NCBI RefSeq assembly: GCF_023544465.1
Contig: NZ_JALPVL010000014.1
Location: forward strand, 290,449-354,448
Direction: 5' to 3'
Origin: Paractinoplanes maris
GTDB taxonomy: Bacteria > Actinomycetota > Actinomycetes > Mycobacteriales > Micromonosporaceae
Length of the DNA stretch: 64,000 bases
Shown: piece after piece, positions 50,800-58,986 of the stretch
Numbering within the stretch: the stretch's first letter is position 1
Layout of the letters: the number at the start of each line of letters is the position of its first letter
Made by a program: the position numbers and the translations under genes
Notes under the pieces: model-generated
Seen by the model: only the letters and a program-made list of their open reading frames with translations
Database searches by the model: none
Told to the model about the DNA's origin: nothing

Positions 50800-52173
50800 A
50801 TGGCGGCCGGGCCCGACCTGGCGCTGCGCGCCGCGATCGAGCGGGAGATGCCCGGGGTCCGCTCCGACCTCGAGCGGCTGATCCGCATCCCTGGGATCGC
50901 GTTCGACGGATTCGACCACTCGCACGTCGAGCGCTCGGCCGCGGCCGTCGCCGAGCTGTCACGCGGTTGCGGGCTGCGGACGAGCGTCGTCCGCTCGGGC
51001 GGGCAACCCGCGGTCCTCGGGCGCCGGGCGGCACCGCCCGGCGCGCCGACCGTGCTGTTGTACGCGCATCACGACGTTCAGCCGGCCGGTGACCTCGCGC
51101 GGTGGCACAGCGACCCGTTCGAGCCGGTCGAACGCGACGGCCGGCTTTACGGGCGGGGCGCCGCGGACGACAAGGCCGGGGTGATGACCCACATCGCGGC
51201 GTTGCGGGCCCTGAGCGACGACCTCGCGGTGGGGATCGTCCTGTTCGTCGAGGGCGAGGAGGAGTACGGCTCGGAGTCCTTGGACAGGCTGATCACCGAC
51301 CATCTCGGCGGGCCGCACCCGGATGTGATCGTCGTGGCCGACTCCGACAACTGGGATGTCGGCCGCCCCGCGCTGACGACGTCGCTGCGCGGACTGGTCA
51401 GCTGTTTCGCCGAGGTCCGCACGGCGCGCGACGCCCGGCACAGCGGCCTGTTCAGCGGCCCGGTGCCGGACGCGCTCACCGTGCTGGCGCGCCTGCTGGG
51501 CAGCCTGCACGACGACGACGGCGCGGTGGCTGTCGACGGGCTCGCCGGCCGGGCGAACACCACGATCGACTATCCGGAGGACCGCCTGCGCCGGGAGGCC
51601 GGCGTGCTGGACGGGGTCCGGCTGATCGGCGCGGGCCGCATCGCCGACCGGCTCTGGAACAAGCCGGCGATCGCGGTCCTCGGCATCGACGCACCGCCGG
51701 CCGCTGAGGCACCGAACGCCCTGGCGCCGACGGCCAAGGCCAAGATCAGCGTACGGCTGGCCCCCGGCGACGACCCGGCCTCGGCGTACGAGGCACTGCG
51801 CACCCACCTCGCCGCGCACGTGCCGTGGGGAGCGCACCTGACGGTGACCCTGGAAAGCGCCGGCGCCCCGTGCGTCGTCGGCACGACCGGCCCGGCGTAC
51901 GACGCGGCCCGCGCCGCCTGCACCGTCGCCTGGGACGGAACCGCCCCGGTCGAGGTGGGCATCGGCGGCTCCATACCGTGCGTCGCCCTCTTCCGGCACC
52001 GGTTCCCGGCAGCGGCCATCCTGGTCACCGGCATCGAGGATCCGTACTGCGCCGCGCACGGACCCGACGAGAGCCTGCACCTCGCCGAGTTCAGCCGGAC
52101 CTGCCTCGCCGAAGCGCTCCTGCTCCGCGATCTGGCCGGGCTGCCGGGCTCCGCACCATCGGGTGACGAGTAA
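50800..52173 (+). CDS. M20 family metallopeptidase (dipeptidase)
   Basis: A 457-aa enzyme from ATG 50800, with GGAGGGAGCC upstream. Zinc ligands are visible: LLYAHHDVQPAG at about residue 88, GRGAADDKAGVMTHIAAL at about 121, FVEGEEEYGSES at about 150, ADSDNWDVG at about 180, and the last His in CAAHGPDESLHL near residue 425. The dimerisation (lid) domain lies between about 195 and 320. It cleaves dipeptides or acyl amino acids in the cytoplasm. It is the first gene of a short rightward run; a small hypothetical gene follows after 29 bp. Confidence 0.9.
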   Translation: MAAGPDLALRAAIEREMPGVRSDLERLIRIPGIAFDGFDHSHVERSAAAVAELSRGCGLRTSVVRSGGQPAVLGRRAAPPGAPTVLLYAHHDVQPAGDLARWHSDPFEPVERDGRLYGRGAADDKAGVMTHIAALRALSDDLAVGIVLFVEGEEEYGSESLDRLITDHLGGPHPDVIVVADSDNWDVGRPALTTSLRGLVSCFAEVRTARDARHSGLFSGPVPDALTVLARLLGSLHDDDGAVAVDGLAGRANTTIDYPEDRLRREAGVLDGVRLIGAGRIADRLWNKPAIAVLGIDAPPAAEAPNALAPTAKAKISVRLAPGDDPASAYEALRTHLAAHVPWGAHLTVTLESAGAPCVVGTTGPAYDAARAACTVAWDGTAPVEVGIGGSIPCVALFRHRFPAAAILVTGIEDPYCAAHGPDESLHLAEFSRTCLAEALLLRDLAGLPGSAPSGDE

Positions 52174-52202
52174 CGGCCCCGGATCGGGGCACGCGGCCGA
52201 CT

Positions 52203-52670
52203 GTGTACGAAAACTTGCCCACCGTGGCCGACCTCGATGAGCTCACCGACCTGGTCACCACGTCCCCGGAGAAGGACCGGTTGTTCGTCCGGTGGTCGGC
52301 CGGCCCCGCGGTGGATCTGCGCCGGGACGGGATCAGCCGCGACTCGCTGACCGGTGTGCCGCTGCCCGGCCTGTCGGCCAACCCGCTCACCGTCGAGCAG
52401 TGGTGGGGCGACCGGTCCCCGCGGCTCTGGTTCGCCCGTCGCCTGTACGACTACCGCCACCTGCGCTACCTGCGCGGGCCGGGCGTCCGGCCGTGGGTCC
52501 TGACCGGTGACCAGTGCGGCCGGGGACCGGACAACGAGCCGCTGGTCCGGGTGCGCCGGCCGGTCGCCTGGATCGCCGACGCCGCCCTGATCGAGGCCGA
52601 GCGGCTGGTCGAGGCCCAGAACTCGGCCGAGTGGGGCCCACTCGACCGGCGCGGTGCCCAGGGACGGTGA
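52203..52670 (+). CDS. DUF6098-like hypothetical protein
   Basis: A 155-aa protein from GTG 52203, MYENLPTVADLDELTDLVTT. It contains EKDRLFVRWSAGPAVDLRRD, NPLTVEQWWGDRSPRLWFAR, and RPWVLTGDQCGRGPDNEPLV. The pattern matches a family of actinobacterial proteins of unknown function (DUF6098, from memory). No signal or membrane segment. It follows the M20 peptidase gene on the same strand and converges with the alcohol dehydrogenase gene. Confidence 0.65.
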   Translation: MYENLPTVADLDELTDLVTTSPEKDRLFVRWSAGPAVDLRRDGISRDSLTGVPLPGLSANPLTVEQWWGDRSPRLWFARRLYDYRHLRYLRGPGVRPWVLTGDQCGRGPDNEPLVRVRRPVAWIADAALIEAERLVEAQNSAEWGPLDRRGAQGR

Positions 52671-52697
52671 GTGCCGCCATCCCCGGGCTTCCCGTCG

Positions 52698-53870
52698 TCA
52701 GTTGGGCAGGAAGACCGCTCGTACGCAGTCGTCCTCCTTGTCCTTGAACATGCGGTAGCCCGTCGGGGCGTCGTCCAGCGGCATGGTGTGCGTGGCGAGG
52801 TGCTCGGTGACCAGCTCGCCGCTGGCCATCCGGTCGAGCAGCATCGGGATGTAGCGCTGACCGTGCATCTGCGCTCCCCGCACGGTGAGCCCCTTGTTCA
52901 TCAGCGCGCCGAGCGGGAACTTGTCCACGAATCCGGCATACACGCCGAGGACGAACACGGAGCCACCCTTGCGGCAGGCGTGGATCGCGTCGCGCACCGC
53001 CGCCGGCCGGTCGGTCTGCAGGCGAAGCTGCTGTTTGACCTGGTCGTAGAGGAACTGCGCGCCCGGCGTGTGGGCCTCCATGCCGACCGCCTCGATGCAG
53101 ACGTCGGGCCCCCGGCCGCCGCTGCGCTCCCTCAGTTCCGCTTCGACCTCCGTACGCTCGTAGTTCAGCGTCTCGGCGCCCGAGAACTTCTCGGCCTGGC
53201 GCAGCCGGTTCTCGTACCGGTCGATCACGATCACCCGCTCGGCGCCGAGCAGGACCGCCGCGCGGGCCGCCATCTGCCCGACCGCCCCGGCGCCCCAGAC
53301 GGCCACCACGTCACCCGGTTTCACTCCGCCCAGGTCGGCACCCATCCAGCCGGTGCTGGCCGAGTCGGAGGCGAACAGGGCCCGCTCGTCGGTGACCGCG
53401 TCGGGCACCGTGAAGGCTCCGACGTCGGCGAACGGCACCCGGATGTACTCCGCGTGGCTTCCCGGGTTGCCGCCCATCGCGTGCGAGTAGCCGAAACAAC
53501 CACCCGGCGCCTGCCCCCACAAGGTCTCGGTGATGGCCGGGTTGGTGTTGCCGTTGTCGCACAACGAGAAGAGCTGTTGTTCGCAGTAGTAACAGTGGCC
53601 GCAGGCGATGAAGGACGACACCACCACCCGATCGCCCACCCGGTGGTTGCGAACGCCGGACCCGGTCTCGACGACCTCGCCGACGAACTCGTGACCGAGG
53701 ACGTCGCCCTTCTCCATGAACGGGATGTAGCCACCGAGCAGGTGCAGGTCCGAGCCGCAGGTGACCGTCCGGTTGACCTTGACGATGACGTCACCGGCGT
53801 TGCGGATCTCCGGGTCCGGCACCTGCCCGACGGCCAGCTTGTTGACGCCCTGCCACTGCAAAGCCTTCAC
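52698..53870 (-). CDS. Zinc-dependent alcohol dehydrogenase (formaldehyde-dehydrogenase-like)
   Basis: A 390-aa MDR protein. Catalytic zinc ligands are the Cys in TVTCGSDLHLLGG (about residue 38) and GHEFVGEV; the structural zinc has CGHCYYCEQQLFSLC at about 91-105. The NAD(P) motif is VWGAGAVGQMAARAA at about 193. The length and the long central insertion (NPAITETLWGQAPGGCFGYS) match the glutathione-independent formaldehyde dehydrogenase group. Its start overlaps the end of a SRPBCC-like gene (ATGA), so they form a two-gene operon. Natural substrate is unknown. Confidence 0.9.
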   Translation of the reverse strand: MKALQWQGVNKLAVGQVPDPEIRNAGDVIVKVNRTVTCGSDLHLLGGYIPFMEKGDVLGHEFVGEVVETGSGVRNHRVGDRVVVSSFIACGHCYYCEQQLFSLCDNGNTNPAITETLWGQAPGGCFGYSHAMGGNPGSHAEYIRVPFADVGAFTVPDAVTDERALFASDSASTGWMGADLGGVKPGDVVAVWGAGAVGQMAARAAVLLGAERVIVIDRYENRLRQAEKFSGAETLNYERTEVEAELRERSGGRGPDVCIEAVGMEAHTPGAQFLYDQVKQQLRLQTDRPAAVRDAIHACRKGGSVFVLGVYAGFVDKFPLGALMNKGLTVRGAQMHGQRYIPMLLDRMASGELVTEHLATHTMPLDDAPTGYRMFKDKEDDCVRAVFLPN

Positions 53871-54295
53871 AGCAGTCCTCCTTCACGACCGTGCCGGGTG
53901 GCGCCGCGCAACGCCGAGTTCAGCGCGGTGGGCTCGGTCGTCGGACCGCCCGGCTGCAGGACGTCGCCGACCTCGAGCAGGGACCGGCTCTCCCGCAGGA
54001 GACGCCGGATGTCGCCGTCGGACACCTTGTCGTCCAGAGCGCGCGCGCTGATCTCGGTGCCCCGATCGGCCGGGGCCGCTCGCAGCTGCACCTCGATCGT
54101 TCCGTGGTACGCGTTCAGCGGCTCCGGCAGCACCTCGGCGATCTCGTCCAGGGGCCGGTTGACCGTGATCACGTGGCGGCGGCCGGCGGCCGGCGCCGCA
54201 CCGGACCGCCGTCGCCGGGTGATGACGCGATAGCTCGTACCGCCGAGAGCGGCGGTCGCCGTGATCACCAGCGCCGCCCGGGTCATGGGTTTCAT
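53867..54295 (-). CDS. SRPBCC-like small protein upstream of alcohol dehydrogenase
   Basis: A 142-aa protein from ATG 54295. The N-terminus has a hydrophobic stretch (AALVITATAALGGTSYRVI). The rest resembles a shortened SRPBCC (START-like) region: HVITVNRPLDEIAEVLPEPL, GTIEVQLRAAPADRGTEISA and the RRLLRESRSLLEVGDVLQPG tail. Related genes sit before the same type of alcohol dehydrogenase in other actinobacteria. Its stop overlaps the dehydrogenase start, so they are translationally coupled. Ligand unknown. Start could also be ATG 54286. Confidence 0.65.
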   Translation of the reverse strand: MKPMTRAALVITATAALGGTSYRVITRRRRSGAAPAAGRRHVITVNRPLDEIAEVLPEPLNAYHGTIEVQLRAAPADRGTEISARALDDKVSDGDIRRLLRESRSLLEVGDVLQPGGPTTEPTALNSALRGATRHGREGGLL

Positions 54296-54311
54296 GGGCT
54301 GTTGAGTACCA

Positions 54312-55397
54312 GTGTGGACGCCCCTCAAACGAGGCTTCCGGCGGTTTCAAGCGCATTGGGCGGGGAATGCGCCGCGCATGACGCCCCTGCCGGTCGATCT
54401 GGACGAACCGGCGCTGCCGCCGCACCTGCAGGTCGAGATCACCGCGGCCTGCAACCTGCGCTGCACGATGTGCCTCGTCCGCTACCGGCCGCCGGTCAAC
54501 AAGCTGGCCGGCGCCATGCCGCTCGGGTTGTTCCAGCGGCTCGTCGGCGACCTGCCCGATCTGCGGCGGCTCACGCTGCAGGGCCTGGGCGAGCCGCTCC
54601 TCTCCCCCTATCTGCTCGACATGATCCGGACGGCCGTCGATCGGCGGATCACGGTCGGCTTCAACAGCAACGCCACGCTGCTCAGCCGCCGGCGGGCCGA
54701 GGAACTGGTCGACAGCGGTGTCGACTGGCTGCACGTCTCGCTGGACGGCGCCACCGCGGTGACCTACGAGAACATCCGCGACGGCGCGCACTTCGCAGGC
54801 GTCGTGGAGAACCTGGCCGGGCTGGTCACCGCCAAACGCGAGGCCGGCAGCAGCACGCCGTGGATCCGGGTGGTGTTCGTGGCGATGCGCGGCAACGTCG
54901 CCGAGTTGCCCGGCCTGGTCCGGCTGCTGGCCGGCATCGGGGTCGACGAGCTGCACGTGCAGAATCTGTCGCACAGCTTCTCCGACACCGACCCGGCCGG
55001 ACGCTACGCGGGCATCCGCACCTTCACGGCCGGCCAGGCCCTCTGGACCGGCGCCGACCTCGACCACGCCGCCGCCATGTTCGCCGAGGCGGCCTCGGCC
55101 GCCGCCGAGACCGGCCTGCGACTGCGGCTGCCCGGGCTCACCGTGACCGAGCCCGGGCCGCTCGACGGACGCGGGTGCTCGTGGCCCTGGGAGGCGGTCT
55201 ACGTCACCAGTGCCGGCGTGGTCCAGCCGTGCTGCATGGTCATGGGTGACGACCGGGCCACCCTCGGACAGCTCGGCGAGCAGACGTTCGCGGAGATCTG
55301 GCACGGTCCCGGCTACCGCGACTTCCGGCGACGGCTGATGAGCAACGATCCGCCGGAGGTCTGCCGCGGCTGTTCCCTCTATCGAGGCACCTTCTGA
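54312..55397 (+). CDS. Radical SAM/SPASM domain protein
   Basis: A 361-aa protein. The radical SAM motif is CNLRCTMC at about residue 47, followed by the GLGEPLL substrate-binding segment and VSLDGATA. The C-terminal SPASM region has QPCCMVMGDD and EVCRGCSLYRG, Cys residues that bind auxiliary iron-sulphur clusters. It probably modifies a peptide or protein or is a coenzyme enzyme; no precursor peptide gene was noticed nearby. GTG 54312 is used because the N-terminal FRRFQAHWAGNAP block fits the family; ATG 54378 is an alternative. It is divergent from the SRPBCC/dehydrogenase pair, 16 bp apart. Confidence 0.88.
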   Translation: MWTPLKRGFRRFQAHWAGNAPRMTPLPVDLDEPALPPHLQVEITAACNLRCTMCLVRYRPPVNKLAGAMPLGLFQRLVGDLPDLRRLTLQGLGEPLLSPYLLDMIRTAVDRRITVGFNSNATLLSRRRAEELVDSGVDWLHVSLDGATAVTYENIRDGAHFAGVVENLAGLVTAKREAGSSTPWIRVVFVAMRGNVAELPGLVRLLAGIGVDELHVQNLSHSFSDTDPAGRYAGIRTFTAGQALWTGADLDHAAAMFAEAASAAAETGLRLRLPGLTVTEPGPLDGRGCSWPWEAVYVTSAGVVQPCCMVMGDDRATLGQLGEQTFAEIWHGPGYRDFRRRLMSNDPPEVCRGCSLYRGTF

Positions 55398-55475
55398 CCT
55401 CCCCGACGGCCGGACCGGGCCGCTAACCAGCGCGTCGACGGTTAGGCCGGTCCGTCAGTGGGGATGATGCAATGC

Positions 55476-55880
55476 ATGTCCATTCGCTCCGCGGCGATGC
55501 TGGTGGCATCGGCGCTGCTCGTCCTCACCGGCTGCGGCTCGGTCGACGAGCGTGCGGACGCGGCGGCCTCGGTCGCCACCGGACTGCTGACGGCCGTGCA
55601 GGCCCAGGACGGTGCAGACGCCTGTGCCGCGATGGCGCCGGACACCATCGCCGAGTTGGAGGAGTCGGCCGGCAAGCCGTGCGCCGAGGCGGTCCTGGAC
55701 GAGGATCTGCCCGCCCCGGGCGCGGTGACCGGCTCGGACGTGTACGGCCAGTGGGCCCAGGTCCGGCTCACCGAGGACACCGTCTTCCTCGCCGCCTTCC
55801 CGGGTGGCTGGCGCGTCGTGGCGGCCGGCTGCACCCCGCGGGCCCAACGACCCTACAACTGTCTGCTGCAGGGAGGCTGA
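55476..55880 (+). CDS. Putative lipoprotein, first gene of a small membrane operon
   Basis: A 134-aa protein. The signal MSIRSAAMLVASALLVLTGC ends in the lipobox LTGC. The mature part is acidic, with four Cys (ACAAM, PCAEAV, AGCTP, YNCL) that could form disulphides. ATGs at 55464, 55467 and 55476 are in frame; GGGGATG makes the last the most natural. It matches a common actinobacterial family of small lipoproteins of unknown function. It is followed after 1 bp by a 27-residue membrane protein and then a DUF6766-like membrane protein. Confidence 0.72.
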   Translation: MSIRSAAMLVASALLVLTGCGSVDERADAAASVATGLLTAVQAQDGADACAAMAPDTIAELEESAGKPCAEAVLDEDLPAPGAVTGSDVYGQWAQVRLTEDTVFLAAFPGGWRVVAAGCTPRAQRPYNCLLQGG

Positions 55881-55881
55881 C

Positions 55882-55965
55882 GTGCGGTTCCAGTTCGTTT
55901 TCCTGTTACTGGTGGTCGCCGCCGGGCTGGTCTACGTCACCGCCCTGGGGGTGCTGCACCGGTGA
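55882..55965 (+). CDS. 27-residue single-pass membrane protein
   Basis: GTG 55882 opens a frame of 27 codons ending at TGA 55963-55965, with GGGAGG 6 bp before the start. The peptide begins MRFQFVFLLLVVAAGLV and ends TALGVLHR; nearly all of it is one membrane helix. It starts 1 bp after the lipoprotein stop, and its stop overlaps the GTG of the next gene (GTGA). The coupling on both sides and the good RBS support a real gene. Function unknown; small hydrophobic proteins often tune membrane partners. Confidence 0.62.
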   Translation: MRFQFVFLLLVVAAGLVYVTALGVLHR

Positions 55966-56636
55966 GAAGGTTCCTGCGCGACAACAGCCTGGGACTCGTC
56001 TTCGGGTTGCTGTTCCTGATCGTGCTGGCCGGCCAGGCCTTCGCCGGGCACGCCGACTACAACCAGCGGCTGCTGACCGAGGGCCTGGAGCCGGTCTCGC
56101 TCGGCCGTTACGTCACCTCAGCCAGCTTCGGGGTCGATGTCGCCGAGAACTGGCAGTCGGAGTTCCTGCAGTTCTTCCTCTTCATCTTCCTCACCGTCTG
56201 GTTGGTGCAGAAAGGTTCACCGGAGTCCAAATCCCTGGACAAAGTCGGTCGCGAGACCGCCGAGGAGCAGAAGATCGGCGAGTACGCCGACGAGGACTCA
56301 CCGAGATGGGCGCGGACCGGCGGCCTGCGCACCACGCTGTTCTCCAACTCGCTGGGCCTGGTCATGGGCGCCATCTTCGTGCTGTCCTGGCTGGCCCAGT
56401 CGATCGCCGGCGTCGCCGCCTACAACGAGGAACAGCTCGCCGACCGGCAGGACCCGGTGTCCTGGGCGCAATACCTGCGCGAGCCCGACTTCTGGAACCG
56501 GACCCTGCAGAACTGGCAGTCCGAGCTGCTCGCCGTGGCCTCCATGACCATCCTGGCAATCTACCTCCGCCAGCGCGGATCGTCGCAGTCCAAGCCGGTC
56601 GGCAGCCCCCACACCGCCACCGGCGTCGAAAGCTGA
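55962..56636 (+). CDS. DUF6766 family membrane protein
   Basis: A 224-aa protein from GTG 55962, MRRFLRDNSLGLVFGLLFLI. Four membrane segments lie in two duplicated halves: each half has NSLGLVxGxxFxxxxxxQ, a loop with AxYN, and xxWQSEFLQFF or NWQSELLAVA. The duplication is clear by eye (residues 8-90 versus 130-205). It matches a family of actinobacterial membrane proteins (DUF6766, from memory). It ends the operon that begins with the lipoprotein at 55476. Confidence 0.8.
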   Translation: MRRFLRDNSLGLVFGLLFLIVLAGQAFAGHADYNQRLLTEGLEPVSLGRYVTSASFGVDVAENWQSEFLQFFLFIFLTVWLVQKGSPESKSLDKVGRETAEEQKIGEYADEDSPRWARTGGLRTTLFSNSLGLVMGAIFVLSWLAQSIAGVAAYNEEQLADRQDPVSWAQYLREPDFWNRTLQNWQSELLAVASMTILAIYLRQRGSSQSKPVGSPHTATGVES

Positions 56637-56652
56637 GCCCCGCCGGCCGCGA

Positions 56653-57384
56653 TCAATCCGGTTGTTCGCCGAGAACAGCGCCGGCGACATCAGGCAGCGA
56701 GGCTCCGGTGTCGGCCGCCCGCAACCGCAGCATGGCGTAGGCGCCGCCCGGCGTGCTGTGGTGCCGGGCGATCGTGGCGCCGATCGCCTGCTGGATGGTG
56801 GCCCGGACCCGGAACGCGCCGGCCAGCCCGTCGACCAGCTCCCTCCCGCCCGGATCCAGGTCCGCGTGGTCCGGGCCGACCGGCGCGGCGTCGTCGTAGG
56901 CGGCCCAGACAGCGGCGGTCAGGGCGGCCATCGCGGCGGTGTCGTGGCCATAGAGGTTGAGAGCGGCGACGGGCTCGCCGCGCCCGGCGAACAGCGGTAC
57001 GGACAACGAGGTGTGCAGCCCGAGCCGGTAGGCGGTGTCGCGGAAGCCGGGCCAGCGCATCGTCGCGGCGATGTCCGGCACCGACAGTGGCCTCGCCGTC
57101 TCCATGGCCTCCAGGCACGGGCCGGCTCCCTCGGCGTATTGCGCCTCGTCGACGGCGGTGGCGATGTCGTTGCTGGCGGCAACGGTGGTGTAGGCACCGT
57201 CGCGCTGCGCGGTGACCGACGCGTAGCTGACCGCGGCCACTCGCTGCGCGGTGAGCTGGGCGATCGTGATGAGCTGGCCCTCGAGGCCGGAGTAGTCATC
57301 CGGGGTGCCCGCGAGAGTGACCAGCGCACGGGCCAAGAGGCGCTGGTCCTGCGCGAGGGACGGTGCCGGTCCCTGCTGTGTCAT
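56653..57384 (-). CDS. GAF and ANTAR domain protein (subfamily B)
   Basis: A 243-aa protein, MTQQGPAPSLAQDQRLLARA. The GAF domain covers about residues 22-155 (LAGTPDDYSGLEGQLITIAQ, DGAYTTVAASNDIATAVDEA, GPCLEAMETARPLSVPDIAA, SLSVPLFAGRGEPVAALNLY). The ANTAR region covers about 185-240 (FRVRATIQQAIGATIARHHS, AYAMLRLRAADTGASL). It is the third subfamily B member. It lies 62 bp after the STAS gene at 57447 on the same strand, so a regulatory operon is likely. A GGGTAC at the expected site has only a weak -35. Confidence 0.86.
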   Translation of the reverse strand: MTQQGPAPSLAQDQRLLARALVTLAGTPDDYSGLEGQLITIAQLTAQRVAAVSYASVTAQRDGAYTTVAASNDIATAVDEAQYAEGAGPCLEAMETARPLSVPDIAATMRWPGFRDTAYRLGLHTSLSVPLFAGRGEPVAALNLYGHDTAAMAALTAAVWAAYDDAAPVGPDHADLDPGGRELVDGLAGAFRVRATIQQAIGATIARHHSTPGGAYAMLRLRAADTGASLPDVAGAVLGEQPD

Positions 57385-57446
57385 CTCAGCCTTCCTGCTC
57401 GCCTGGCCATGCCGGAGTCCGGCTCAGGTACCCGTCGTCGCCCGGT

Positions 57447-57884
57447 TCATGCCCGGGAGGCCAGAACGGCAGCCAATCCGGTGACCTGGCAGACCTGAAC
57501 GGCGAGCCCGTGGACGCCGCGGACGGTGAACTGACAATCGGTGCCGTCGGCGTCACGGAGAGCGGCGAAGATGGTGTTGACCGCGGCCGCGCCGAAGAAC
57601 TCGACCCGGCTGAGGTCACAGCACACCCGGCGGTCACGCCCGATGGCGTACGTCAGGACGGTGCGCAGCGCCGGGGCGGTGTCCGCGTCGATGTCGCCGG
57701 CCACGTCGATGACGACCAGCTGGGGCTCGGACGGGCCGCCAGGATGATCCTCGGTGTGCCGCGAGATGGTGGCCAGCACCGTGCCGCCGGAGCCGGTCAC
57801 CGTGATCGACGCCGGCGACGACGCCTCGTGGTGAAAAAGATTCGAGTCCTCGGTGATGGGCGATGAATACCGCGAGGGGAACAC
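57447..57884 (-). CDS. STAS domain protein (anti-sigma factor antagonist)
   Basis: A 145-aa protein from GTG 57884, with AGGAG 5 bp upstream; longer frames reach 58031 without RBS. The N-terminal 50 residues are variable; the STAS domain follows (LVVIDVAGDIDADTAPALRT, RRVCCDLSRVEFFGAAAVNT). It is a paralog of the protein at 16948 with the same CCDLS-x-V-x-FFGAAA block. It lies upstream of a GAF-ANTAR gene on the same strand. The usual Ser-phosphorylation loop is again FFGAAAV, so phosphorylation control is uncertain. Confidence 0.8.
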   Translation of the reverse strand: MFPSRYSSPITEDSNLFHHEASSPASITVTGSGGTVLATISRHTEDHPGGPSEPQLVVIDVAGDIDADTAPALRTVLTYAIGRDRRVCCDLSRVEFFGAAAVNTIFAALRDADGTDCQFTVRGVHGLAVQVCQVTGLAAVLASRA

Positions 57885-58149
57885 GATGCTCCTGCGAGAT
57901 AGGACAACAGAGAGACGGGCGCGCGGCTTGACCCTGTCCCCCTCCAACACTCCGACGCGCCACCCTCTTCCCGCGTCCTCTCCGGACCTTTCGGTGCCTC
58001 CGGAGTGACCCCCGGTAGCGGGAACCCGCACGGGCCGGCGGGAATGTACTGTCAGCGGCAGTTCGCCGGCCGGCGTTCACGGCGACATCGACCGGTTTCG
58101 TGGCCGCACTAGGATGTCGAGATCGCAGGGACGGACAACGGAGAACTTG

Positions 58150-58974
58150 ATGGGCATCGAGCAGGGCAGCGACGAGCGCGGCGGACCGGATCTCGACCCC
58201 ACCCGGCCACACCCGGCGCGACGGTACAACTACTGGCTCGGCGGCAAGGACAATTTCCAAGCCGACCGGGACGCCGGCGACGCGATCGCCCGGGTGTTCC
58301 CGCACATCCGCACCGCCGCCCGCGAGAACCGTGCGTTCATGCAGCGGGCGGTGCGTCACCTCGCCGGTGAGGCCGGTGTCCGGCAGTTCCTCGACATCGG
58401 CACCGGTCTGCCGACCGCGGACAACGTGCACGACGTGGCTCAGGGGATCGCGCCCGAGTCGCGGATCGTCTATGTGGACAACGACCCGCTGGTGCTGAGC
58501 CATGCCCGGGCCTTGCTGACCAGTTCGGACGAGGGCGCCACCGCCTACATCGACGCCGACGTGCGCGACCCGGAGAAGATCCTCGCCGACCCCGCAGTGC
58601 GCAGCACCCTGGACTGGTCGCAGCCCATCGCCCTGCAGCTGGTGGCGATCATGCACTTCGTCGAGGACCACGAGGACCCGTACGGCATCGTGAGCCGGCT
58701 GGTCGCCGCGCTGCCGGCCGGCAGCTACCTGATGCTGTCGCACGCGACATTCGATCCGCTCGACCCCGAGACGATCGCCGCCATGAACGCGATCAACGAG
58801 GGCATCAAGCCCCGGTTCAGCCCGCGGACGTTCGACGAGGTCGCCACCTTCTTCACCGGTCTGGAGCTGCTCGATCCGGGCATCGTCTCGGTCCAGGACT
58901 GGCGCCCCGGGCCGGGACCCCGGCCGTCCGCGGCCGAAGCCACCGGCTACGCGGCGGTCGCCCGGATCCGATAG
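58150..58974 (+). CDS. SAM-dependent methyltransferase (DUF574 family)
   Basis: A 274-aa protein from ATG 58150, with GGAG 7 bp upstream. The family N-terminal motif is ARRYNYWLGGKDNFQADRDA; SAM motif I is QFLDIGTGLPTADNVH at about residue 82; then YVDNDPLVLSHARALL. This actinobacterial family (PF04672) is greatly expanded in Streptomyces and Micromonosporaceae and its targets are mostly unknown. It is a single gene, convergent with the AraC gene. Confidence 0.93.
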   Translation: MGIEQGSDERGGPDLDPTRPHPARRYNYWLGGKDNFQADRDAGDAIARVFPHIRTAARENRAFMQRAVRHLAGEAGVRQFLDIGTGLPTADNVHDVAQGIAPESRIVYVDNDPLVLSHARALLTSSDEGATAYIDADVRDPEKILADPAVRSTLDWSQPIALQLVAIMHFVEDHEDPYGIVSRLVAALPAGSYLMLSHATFDPLDPETIAAMNAINEGIKPRFSPRTFDEVATFFTGLELLDPGIVSVQDWRPGPGPRPSAAEATGYAAVARIR

Positions 58975-58986
58975 GGCGGCGAGGTC

